A DNA stretch of 64,000 nucleotides from Ascochyta rabiei (Eukaryota > Ascomycota > Dothideomycetes > Pleosporales > Didymellaceae). Position numbers and translations under genes: made by a program. Shown piece by piece: positions 33,783 through 42,188 of the stretch. The DNA lies in assembly GCF_004011695.2 (NCBI RefSeq), contig NC_082424.1:744001-808000 (forward strand), read 5' to 3'. Position 1 is the stretch's first letter; every line of letters starts with the position of its first letter. Under the pieces are notes generated by a model, which saw nothing but the letters and a program-made list of their open reading frames with translations, was not told the DNA's origin and searched no databases.

Positions 33783-35339
33783 ATGGCTCCGTCGTGGGCA
33801 AAGCTGGTAGACACAAACCGCATGCCAACACCCCAAGAGCGTCTGAACGCCCTCGCGGGGTTCTACAGCAAGCAGACCAACAACAAAATCTTGTTGGAAG
33901 CGCTGGGGGCACACAAAAACATCGCGCCCAACATGCCTGCCATCGCCGCGCCGCTTGTCGAACACATGGTCACCATCTGTGTGGACACGGAGTCATCCAC
34001 CAACAACACGGATCTCCTGACCGAGCTCGGCCTCACCCAGCTGAAGCGGAGCGATGCGAGGACCGTGGCGTCGAGTCCTGGGTCTCACGGCGTCAAGATC
34101 ATGGAGCTGCTTCGCTTCTTCCATTTCCGCGTCGTCGAGCATGCGCACCTCTTGTCCGACCGAAAGGACTCGAGGGGTCCGCTCGGAAACCGGTTCGGAC
34201 ACACGCGCTTCACGACCTTCAAGGAGCTGCGTGTCGTCCTGCAGCACATCTTCAACCAGCCGATCGAGTCCAACGATCCGGCGCTGAAGGGATGCATGCG
34301 TCCCGTCGTCCTCGTCGGCCATGCACTGAGGCACGATGAGGAGAACGGCAAGAAGGCGGGATTGGACTACGACTTCGCCGCCAACAGCACAATCGTGGCC
34401 AAGGTTGATACCCAGCCTTTGGCCCGCGAGCTAGGTGTTTGGGTGCCGCATCATACCATGCGCACCAACGAGATCGGCCTGCGGGTGCTCATCGAGGAGC
34501 GCGCCATGTTCAAGCACACCGACGACCATACGGCGTGCAACGATGCGGCCAGGACGATGATATGCGCCATCTGGATGATGGTGCCTGCCAGTCTCAAGCA
34601 GAAGCAGCCGCGTACGATGCAAGAGGCGGCTGATCACATCGAAGCGCGGAGCAAGGACACCTCGCCGAACCCCTACGGGACTGTAGACTGCTGTACTCGC
34701 TGCGGTCGCCGCAACCACCTGATCAACGACTGCACAGTTGACGTCTCCTGCGCGGCCTGCACCAAGTTCGACCTTGGTCCTGGCCGGGACGACAGCATCA
34801 AGAGCCACATCGAGACGTACTGTCCACACGTGGCCAAGTTCAAGGCCTGGGCGCGTCGCTACCGAGACGCATACCTCAAGAACCGCGCGACCGGCAGGTC
34901 ACTCAGCGACGAGGTGTTGGCTGGACCAGGAGCAGAGGCTCATCCGTGGTCGACGTGGAGAGGTCCGCGGGATGTCATGTGGCCGCTGAAAGACCTTCCT
35001 GACGTCTTGGTGGGCATGGCTTTGAATACTGAGCGACCCCCGTTCGTCTTCAACATGCAGGTGGCTCTTGGAGGTCTTCCGGTTCCTTCTACAGGCGAGT
35101 GGGTTAGGGATGCGTCGGTGGCAGGCATGTCGAGCTCTGTCCCTCCAGCTACACACATCCGGGGACCGTCAATCTCTGCCAGCAGTACGGAGAATTCTGC
35201 TCCAGCTCGGCGGGTGACGATCATGTCAGAGCAGCATGGACGCGGTGGTACTCGTAGTCGTGGTGGTCGCGGCGATCGCAGTCGCGGTCGAGGTGCTACA
35301 GGTACCTCTGAGCCGAGCAGCTGGGGTTTTGGCGGGTAG
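33783..35339 (+). CDS. DEDDh exonuclease-like protein (Gfd2/YDR514C type) with zinc knuckle and RGG tail
   Basis: A single coding exon of 518 residues. The start at 33783 (MAPSWAKLVD) is preferred because a well-formed 5' UTR intron ends just upstream. The DEDDh nuclease set is visible: Asp68-x-Glu70 in CVDTES, Asp185 in VGHALRHDE, then His249 and Asp254 in DDHTACND, as in the Gfd2/YDR514C RNase H-like family. Next comes one CCHC zinc knuckle, Cys304-x2-Cys307-x4-His312-x4-Cys317, and the C-terminus is an RGG/RG box (487-504). This order suggests a 3'-5' exonuclease acting on RNA or single-stranded nucleic acid. All four acidic residues and the histidine are present, so catalysis is plausible but unproven. 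No operon-like partner is adjacent. Confidence 0.8.
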   Translation: MAPSWAKLVDTNRMPTPQERLNALAGFYSKQTNNKILLEALGAHKNIAPNMPAIAAPLVEHMVTICVDTESSTNNTDLLTELGLTQLKRSDARTVASSPGSHGVKIMELLRFFHFRVVEHAHLLSDRKDSRGPLGNRFGHTRFTTFKELRVVLQHIFNQPIESNDPALKGCMRPVVLVGHALRHDEENGKKAGLDYDFAANSTIVAKVDTQPLARELGVWVPHHTMRTNEIGLRVLIEERAMFKHTDDHTACNDAARTMICAIWMMVPASLKQKQPRTMQEAADHIEARSKDTSPNPYGTVDCCTRCGRRNHLINDCTVDVSCAACTKFDLGPGRDDSIKSHIETYCPHVAKFKAWARRYRDAYLKNRATGRSLSDEVLAGPGAEAHPWSTWRGPRDVMWPLKDLPDVLVGMALNTERPPFVFNMQVALGGLPVPSTGEWVRDASVAGMSSSVPPATHIRGPSISASSTENSAPARRVTIMSEQHGRGGTRSRGGRGDRSRGRGATGTSEPSSWGFGG

Positions 35340-35821
35340 AGACATACTGGTGTCGGCGTGAGGATCTTGTTTCTCTCCTTTGTGCGTTCCCAGCATCAGC
35401 GATAGGCGTTCTCTGGATTTGTGGTTCCCGGCAAGCCCACCGATACCCTTTTCTCACAATGAAGACATCAATCAGCGTTCTTTGGTATTTTGTTCAGATT
35501 GTAATCAAACCGACTTCCTTACAACACTTGATTACGTTCTGTAACGTTCTTCGGCATTATGTGACTATCTCTAAGACTTGCCTTTGACTTACACCAAACC
35601 TCTCGTGCGAACATGTAGCCATGTCGAAATAGTTGGAGCAGTCCAACTTGTATTGCAAATGTCAAAGTCGTTGTTACAAATAGCAAAGAATGCGCGCTGT
35701 TGTAATGTAGACAAAATCGAGATACTCACCCTGCCCCATCACTCTCGAACGCCCAGACTACACCAACAACGTGCACATTGCACAGTGCAGTTGTCATTTC
35801 TGCGAGTAAGTCGAGAGTTGC
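35340..35821. other. Intergenic, nothing recognised
   Basis: Between the exonuclease-like gene and the monooxygenase relic. No gene seen. Confidence 0.45.
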
Positions 35822-36040
35822 GGAGAGAGACCAATCGCCGACTTGGAGCTCTGGCTGAGAGAAGAGGCGGCGGATGGATTCACTGTCTGCTTTCCTTTCT
35901 TACCTGAAGGGTTGAATAACATCACGCAGAAGCTGATACCAGAGCTGCAGCGACGAGGGCTGTTCAGAGAAGACTACGAAGGGACGACGTTGAGGGAACA
36001 CCTTGGGCTTCCGAGGCCGCGCAATCAGTTTTTTGGTTAA
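35822..36040 (+). pseudogene. C-terminal relic of an NtaA/SnaA-type flavin monooxygenase
   Basis: The frame reads GERPIADLELWLREEAADGF, continues through FPFLPEGLNN and PELQRRGLFREDYEGTTLRE, and ends LGLPRPRNQFFG-stop. This matches the C-terminus of the luciferase-like FMN-dependent monooxygenases of the nitrilotriacetate/DszA group, which are about 450 residues long. Only about 70 residues remain; the upstream 480 bp shows no continuation of the barrel. It is most likely the leftover of a deletion, abutting a minisatellite on its right side. Confidence 0.65.
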
Positions 36041-36062
36041 TAGCAACAGCAACATTGAAGCT

Positions 36063-36267
36063 TGTGTTGTGTGTTGTGATGTTGTGTGTTGTGATGTTGT
36101 GTGTTGTGATGTTGTGTTGTGTGTTGTAATGTTGTGTGTTGTGATGTTGTGTGTTGTGATGTTGTGTGTTGTGATGTTGTGTGTTGTGATGTTGTGTGTT
36201 GTGATGTTGTGTGTTGTGATGTCGTGTGTCGTGTTGTGTGTTGTGATGTCGTGTGTCGTGTTGTGAG
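36063..36267. repeat. 15-bp minisatellite GTTGTGTGTTGTGAT
   Basis: About thirteen copies with small variants, starting some 20 bp after the stop of the monooxygenase relic and ending about 225 bp before the next gene. Confidence 0.92.
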
Positions 36268-36490
36268 ATGGTGAGGGTGTGGAGTTGGACGCGGCTTAGT
36301 CATGAAAATGGGCCGCGGAGGAGACGGGATGCGTCATTGGCAGACGGCAGGCGCAATCATGCGAGGCGCCCAACACCATGTTGCTCTCCCAACAGAAGAT
36401 TGCGCTCTATGAGTCTGCCTCTTGCATGTGACCACGGCTGAAGCCACAAAAGCGTGCGTCCAGCGTTGCAGAGTCGACGCCACCGCCATC

Positions 36491-38090
36491 ATGATAGGCA
36501 CCTCGATACCGCAGTACATTTTCATCCGGCTGTGCATCTTTGCGCTGCGGTCGATCACGCCTCTGAGCATCTTCTATGTCTCCTTTAGTCTTGCCGAGCA
36601 GCCCACGTCTGCTGGCGGGAGATGGCTCCTCGCCTGGAGCGTCGTGGAAGCGGCCTTCTGGCTGTTCGTCTACATTCCCCGCAAGCGCGCGCTCCAAGCC
36701 TCGGCGCAACACCCCCCGCTGCTCGACAAGGAGGAGAGGAAGGCCCTGTTCTGGAAGTGCTGGGACAACATCCCGTACCCCGACCACTACCTCAGCAGGT
36801 GGTTCTTGGGCGCCAGGCCAGGCGAGGTGCGCAGGGAGAACGTGAAGGAGTTCTTCGAATGGGCGCTCATGAACAGAGGCACGGAGAACGAGGACGAGCT
36901 GGTGCGGCGCGCACGAGAAGAGCCGGAGGCCAAGACGGAGGAGGAGCAGGAGCTGGACGAGTACGCCGACGGCATCGAGGCCATGCTGGGCCGGCCGATG
37001 GCGCCTGGCCGCGGTCCTGCAAAGAGCCTGCGCTTGACCCTGGACGAGATCAACATGCGCCACAGGCCGGCGGCGTGGTACTTGGTATGCTAGCAGAGCC
37101 AGTGCGTAGGCCGTTGCGACCGACTGACCACCGCAGATTGTCATGCTCGTCGACACGGTGGCGGCGGCCCTGCTGTGGTACACGGGCTTCGTCCTGCATC
37201 GCGCCCCGCTCCGCTCCGCTTTCGCCATCTTCCCGCCCCGCCCCGCCTCCCTCTGCACCCGACAGCTCTCCGCCGCGCCTGACCTGAGCTACTGGTACCG
37301 GCCGCACACCTCCCAGACGCGCCTGCCTATTCTGTTCATCCACGGCATTGGCATCGGTCTCATCCCCTACATCCAGTGGCTTGCTGAGGTCAACCAGCAG
37401 GACCCAGCGACCGCCGACGGCGAGATTGGCATCATCGCGGTAGAGCTGATGCCCATCAGCTTCCGTATCACAGGCCCCATCATTGGGCCTGACGAGATGT
37501 GCCGACAGATCGACCTGATCTTGGAGCGCCACGGCTTCGACAAGGTGGTGCTGGCCAGCCACTCGTATGGATCGGTCGTCAGCACACACCTGCTGAGGAA
37601 CGCAGCCACCGCTGCCAAGATTGGCCCAGTCCTGTTTGTTGACCCCGTCACCTTCCTCCTGCATCTCCCAGACGTAGCCTACAACTTCACTGCACGACGG
37701 CCACGCGGCGCAAACGAGCACCAGCTCTGGTACTTTGCCTCCACCGACATGATGGTCGCGCACACCCTCGCCCGACACTTTTTCTGGGCTCACAACATCC
37801 TCTGGAAAGACGACCTGCGCGGCCGCGACGTGACGGTCAGCCTGGGCGGTCGCGACCTGATTGTCGACACCCCGACCGTTGGCAAGTACGTCTCGGGCGT
37901 TGATCTGAAGAGCGAGGACCGTGCGTGGAAGGATGCAGAGTGGAAAGGCCAAGGGGTGGAGACAATCTGGTGGCCCACAGCAGACCACGCGCAGGTGTTT
38001 GAGAAACAACAAGGACGGATGAAGCTGGCGCACGTCCTGCGAGAGTATGCCAAGCGCAAGGAGCAGGTGGACGAGGGCGACCTGTCTTGA
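36491..38090 (+). CDS. Membrane-anchored alpha/beta hydrolase
   Basis: Exons 36491-37084 and 37137-38090 give 515 residues; the 52-bp intron (GTATGC donor, ACTGAC branch, CGCAG acceptor) is phase 0. The first ATG at 36491 opens a hydrophobic N-terminus (IFIRLCIFALRSITPLSIFY) with a second span (WLLAWSVVEAAFWLFVYIP), so the protein is probably membrane-bound. The hydrolase fold lies in exon 2: HGIGIGL (oxyanion region), nucleophile Ser341 in ASHSYGS, Asp367 in VDPVTF as a possible acid, and His482 in TADHAQ. A Glu-rich stretch (RAREEPEAKTEEEQE) separates the two parts. Substrate unknown; a lipid ester is possible from the membrane context, which is inference. Confidence 0.85.
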
Positions 38091-38163
38091 GTTTCCCATT
38101 TATTCTCACCCCCTCTGTTTGTCGCATTACCTCATCACGATTGTTTATTCCACCTCGCTAGCC

Positions 38164-38465
38164 GTGTTGTGGTGTTGTGGTGTTGTGGTGTTGTGGTGTT
38201 GTGGTGTTGTGGTGTTGTGGTGTTGTGGTGTTGTGGTGTTGTGGTGTTGTGGTGTTGTGGTGTTGTGGTGTTGTGGTGTTGTGGTGTTGTAGTGTTGTGG
38301 TGTTGTGGTGTTGTAGTGTTGTGGTGTTGTGGTGTTGTAGTGTTGTGGTGTTGTGGTGTTGTAGTGTTGTGGTGTTGTGGTGTTGTAGTGTTGTGGTGTT
38401 GTAGTGTTGTAGTGTTGTGGTGTTGTAGTGTTGTAGTGTCCTGCTGTTGTAGTGTCGTGTTGTGC
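38164..38465. repeat. 8-bp minisatellite TTGTGGTG with higher-order structure
   Basis: About 37 units. The first half is nearly pure GTTGTGGT; from 38287 on, a GTTGTAGT variant appears about every third unit, making a 24-bp higher-order repeat. It lies 75 bp after the alpha/beta hydrolase stop, so probably in its 3' UTR, and 200 bp before the next gene. Confidence 0.93.
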
Positions 38466-38670
38466 TGTCCTGCTGTCCTGCTGTTGCGCATGCGGGGTCC
38501 CGTAGCTCAAGTGAGACGAGCGGATCCCCGAGCGGCCCCGCCTAGCCATACATGCTAGTTGGGACGATAGGTAAACTAGCAGAGCTGCACATAAATTGGT
38601 TGGTCAACTACAACCTCCCTAACCGTAGACCAACAGTCGTCAACACCAATCTCACACACAGACTCACAAC

Positions 38671-39909
38671 ATGCCAAACGGAAACTGGATCCTCGGCGAC
38701 CTCTTCGAGAAAGAATACGGCCATCGCGGCAGCATCCAAAAACTATGGGAATCCCGCTGGAAGATGCCATGCCAGCGGTCCGTCTATCCATTCCACGATG
38801 GCAGCTTTTCAGACTTTGAGCCCATCTTCCAGCATCTGATCGCCGCCAACATCAACGACCCGTACTCGGACGACTACACCAACGCTTTCCTCCCAACAGC
38901 CCGGGACCTCGTGAAGAAAGCCCAGGACCTGTCCAAACTAGGCGCAAGCTCCAAAGTCGAGCACAAGGAGGAGGCGAAGACCCTGTACTTCCGCGCCAAC
39001 GCCGTGTTCCGCCTCGCCCGCTTCCCCTACATCGGCACCGACCTGAAAAGAGCTGTGTTCGAAGAGCAGAAAGAAGCGTACATGCAAGGCACACAGCTAT
39101 GGGACGTGCCAGTGGAACAAGTCATCGTTCCACACACGCACGCAGCCAACAACGACGCAGACAACATCCCCCTCTACATCCGCAAACCCAAAGGCTCCGG
39201 TCCCTTCCCCACCATCCTGCTCATCACCGGCCTGGATGGGCACCGTCCAGACAACACAGAGCGCACGGAAGAACACCTCCGCCGGGGGTGGGCAACCGTA
39301 GTCTGCGACATCCCCGGCACCACCATCGACTGTCCCGCCAACAAGCGCGACCCACTGTCCCCCGACCGCCTCTTCAGCAGCATCCTAGACCACATCGATC
39401 AAGCCCCTCACCTCGATGCCCGGCGCGTCGTGGCGTGGGGTCTCAGCGCGGGCGGCTACTACGCAATCCGCCTGGCGCACACGCACCGCGGCCGGCTCAT
39501 CGCCAGCGTCGGCCACGGCGCAGGAACGCACCACTACATCGGTGCAGAGTGGCTGGCGCAGGTAGGGAAGCACGAGTACCCGTTCGGGCTGGAAGAAGCC
39601 TATGTACAGAAATACGGCTACAGTGATTTCGACGAGCTGAAGGCACGGTGCCAGGATGATTTCAGCCTGATTAGCGGGAAACAAGAGGGGGTGGCGGTCG
39701 TGGGGCAGGGATGGCCGAGTTGCAGGCTGTTGCTGATCAATGGTACGCTGGATGGGTGTATGCCGGTGGAGGATAGCATGTTGCTGGCCGAGTATGGGAC
39801 GCCGAAGGAGATGCGCTTCATCAGGGACAGACTGCACATGGGGTATCCCGAGGCGAACGGCGTTGTGTATCCGTGGCTGGAGGAGGTCATGGGGTCGAAG
39901 GCGAGCTAG
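38671..39909 (+). CDS. ayg1: Ayg1-like polyketide-chain-shortening hydrolase
   Basis: A single exon of 412 residues, close to the usual length of Ayg1/Yg1. These serine hydrolases shorten a heptaketide naphthopyrone (or related polyketide) to 1,3,6,8-tetrahydroxynaphthalene in DHN-melanin formation. Family marks are the N-terminal helical cap (NWILGDLFEKEYGHRGS, SVYPFHDGSFSDFEPIF, NINDPYSDDYT), LLITGLDGHRPDNTERTEE, and the triad Ser259 in WGLSAGG, Asp361 in GTLDGCM and His389 in DRLHMGY. No polyketide synthase or reductase lies within the window, so its role in melanin here is inference; related fungal hydrolases also act in other pathways. Confidence 0.85.
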   Translation: MPNGNWILGDLFEKEYGHRGSIQKLWESRWKMPCQRSVYPFHDGSFSDFEPIFQHLIAANINDPYSDDYTNAFLPTARDLVKKAQDLSKLGASSKVEHKEEAKTLYFRANAVFRLARFPYIGTDLKRAVFEEQKEAYMQGTQLWDVPVEQVIVPHTHAANNDADNIPLYIRKPKGSGPFPTILLITGLDGHRPDNTERTEEHLRRGWATVVCDIPGTTIDCPANKRDPLSPDRLFSSILDHIDQAPHLDARRVVAWGLSAGGYYAIRLAHTHRGRLIASVGHGAGTHHYIGAEWLAQVGKHEYPFGLEEAYVQKYGYSDFDELKARCQDDFSLISGKQEGVAVVGQGWPSCRLLLINGTLDGCMPVEDSMLLAEYGTPKEMRFIRDRLHMGYPEANGVVYPWLEEVMGSKAS

Positions 39910-40697
39910 AGAGAGAGATAGAGGGAGAGAGAGAAGTTGTGTTTTGAGTTCCCAATATCACGTCTCGAGTATACACTCCACCTGCAGCGATTCCTTCGAC
40001 TTTCAATCAATGCGTGTATTCTCCAATCACAACAAGACGTTCAGCACTCGCTCTGCGAAAATTCCACAACCCAACAACCCCAGCTCCCAGCTAGCCAACC
40101 CAAACCTGAGAATATGCCTAATGAAACAGCAACAAAAAGCCGGTCCAGCCCACTTCACTGCATTCCATCTATCCAACCAACCCGCCAAGTGATCCGCAAC
40201 CAGATAAAAAATAAAATCTCGCGCTCTACATCCAACGTCCCACCCTAGAATAAGCTCCAGACCCCGAACAGCCCATGTACGCCCCAAACACAACACGATA
40301 GTGAGCGCTCGCTCCGCAACGATCCCAGAAGCCAGCAAGTCCTCTCTAAAACAAGCTAGACGTTCCAGCTACTCACTGCAGACCTCACGACGCGTTTGGC
40401 ATACCAGAACAAAGGACTCTAGCACGAGCAAGAGCATTGTGGCAATCGAGTCTGATTCTGGTATCTACCGAGTTTTGGTCGGCTGGTGCCTTTGTACTCT
40501 CTCTCACGCCGAAACTGTGGAGGTACTGATTGGTTCGTATGGTAGACGGAAACATATCCGGGGTTTGAGAAACCACAGTGTGCGGGGTTCAGTTGGTAAG
40601 AGATGGATGGCAGCCTACTCCAAGAAGACCTGTGGCTCGCCCGTCTCAACACAACACGCAAGACATAAGGAGGTATGCTACAACACGCGCTTGCAAC
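39910..40697. other. Convergent intergenic, nothing recognised
   Basis: Between the 3' ends of the Ayg1-like and PNPOx-like genes. It has a short GAGA run after the Ayg1-like stop (39908-39932) and no recognisable gene. Confidence 0.5.
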
Positions 40698-41516
40698 CTA
40701 CCACACCCGCACCACCCTCCTGAACTCTCCCAGCTTATCCGGGGCAACGACGCCCACCGCCAACACGCCCCCAATAAAGATCCCCAGCAACAGCACCAAC
40801 ACCACCACCACCACCACTTGCGCATCCACCCCCTTCGACCCAGCCCGCCCCCACGCCTTGGGCCCACCAGGCGCATAATCACCCTTCCACTTCTTCAGCG
40901 GCGCAACACCATTCTTCTCCGCAAACTCGACGCCGCGCTTCATACCCGGCATACCATCGATACTGCGCGCGCTCTTCCACGCCCAATAGCGATCCATGCT
41001 CTCCTTCTGATCGCCACCTCGAAACTTGACCTCCTTCTTCTCAAAGAAGTCATTAAGAATCGGCCTGTGCGCAACGAAATCATAGCACGGGACGCTAAAC
41101 CCGCAAGACGTGGCGCACTGATGCACATGGACGAGAACGATGCTGCGAGATCCCGGTATGGTTTTAACTTTGTGCTGGGCAACGAAAGATTTGTACGCTG
41201 GCGTGCCGTTTTCCAGGGCCCGGCCGTGGCCCCAGATGCGCACGATTTGCGGCGGGCCCTCGAATGCCATGAACATGATGCAGATGCGGCCGTTGCCCGG
41301 CTCGTGCAGGTGCGCGTGCGTCTCTACGCCGGAGCCGGTGAGGTCGAGGAACCAGAATTGCGTGGGGGAGACGACGCCGAAGAAGTCGGTGCCGCCTTTG
41401 GGGGAGATGTTGACGTGGCCGGAGGAGGAGAGGGGCGCGGTGCCCACGAGCAGCATTTGTTGCTTTTGGATCCATGGGATGAGGCTCGTGGGGATGGTCT
41501 CGTAGTAGACGCCCAT
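40698..41516 (-). CDS. PNPOx-like (FMN-binding split-barrel) protein with C-terminal membrane anchor
   Basis: A single exon of 272 residues from ATG 41516. The N-terminal half has the pyridoxamine-phosphate-oxidase-like split barrel pattern (MLLVGTAPLSSSGHVNISPKG, FFGVVSPTQFWFLDLTGSG, GRICIMFMAFEGPPQIVRIWG), as in widespread fungal proteins annotated this way. The core FMN barrel is followed by a Lys/Gly-rich stretch and a hydrophobic segment near residues 234-256 (VVVVVVLVLLLGIFIGGVLA), suggesting tail anchoring in a membrane. True PNP oxidase activity is unlikely. Flavin or F420-like cofactor use is a family-based inference. Confidence 0.8.
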   Translation of the reverse strand: MGVYYETIPTSLIPWIQKQQMLLVGTAPLSSSGHVNISPKGGTDFFGVVSPTQFWFLDLTGSGVETHAHLHEPGNGRICIMFMAFEGPPQIVRIWGHGRALENGTPAYKSFVAQHKVKTIPGSRSIVLVHVHQCATSCGFSVPCYDFVAHRPILNDFFEKKEVKFRGGDQKESMDRYWAWKSARSIDGMPGMKRGVEFAEKNGVAPLKKWKGDYAPGGPKAWGRAGSKGVDAQVVVVVVLVLLLGIFIGGVLAVGVVAPDKLGEFRRVVRVW

Positions 41517-42188
41517 GATGGCGGTGGAGGTGTGAGGACGAGCGGTGCTCGTCGAGACGCGGGATTGAGGGACGGACTAGCAGATGCTGTAAAGCCTGGG
41601 ACTCATAGATAAGCACCAAGTCTGTCCAGTGTCGTGATTCAAACTAGGTGGTCGTCCGCGGCCGATATTGCAGGACTGGCCTTGATGTATACGCAGTGCA
41701 CGTCGATCTCACGAATTCACCTGCGCAACAGAACAGGATCGAGACGGATCTACAAGCAATGTGGGGTTTGGACCTGCTTCCCGACGGTCAACAGTGCGTG
41801 GGGTCGACGTTGGGGATGCTGGGGTCAGCCAAGGTGTGCCGGCAGACGCTGATTGGCTGTAAGAGTGATCCACGAGTTCGATTGCTGACGAGCTTCAAAC
41901 GCGCAATGAACGGGAATATCACATAAGCTGCAAACCAAGTACGCCAAGCTTGCTTGGGCAGGCGTGGATCTAGAGGTTTGGTAGGGGCCTTACAGCAGTC
42001 CAAACTCAGCTCTTGAAAGGAAAATCACGACGCACCAACTTGTAGAGCACGGTACCTCCACAATACACGCGACAGGGAAGAGGAGCCTTATCAAGCTACA
42101 TTCAGTGCGCATCGCAAGCAGGAAGGCGGTTCCAGAGTTCTTCCTCGCCAATTCAAACGGTACAAATGGAGACGATCACTGTGTATTC
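41517..42188. other. Intergenic, nothing recognised
   Basis: Promoter side of the PNPOx-like gene and 3' side of the Zn2Cys6 regulator. No gene seen. Confidence 0.5.

Noticed and set aside
38488..38550. Possible tRNA (CCCGTAGCTCAAG box-like sequence)
   Set aside because: No credible anticodon stem or T-arm could be drawn.
38145..38558. Open frames on both strands across the 8-bp array
   Set aside because: Products of a stop-free tandem repeat, not genes. The same applies to the frames over the arrays at 36.1, 45.2 and 62.9 kb.
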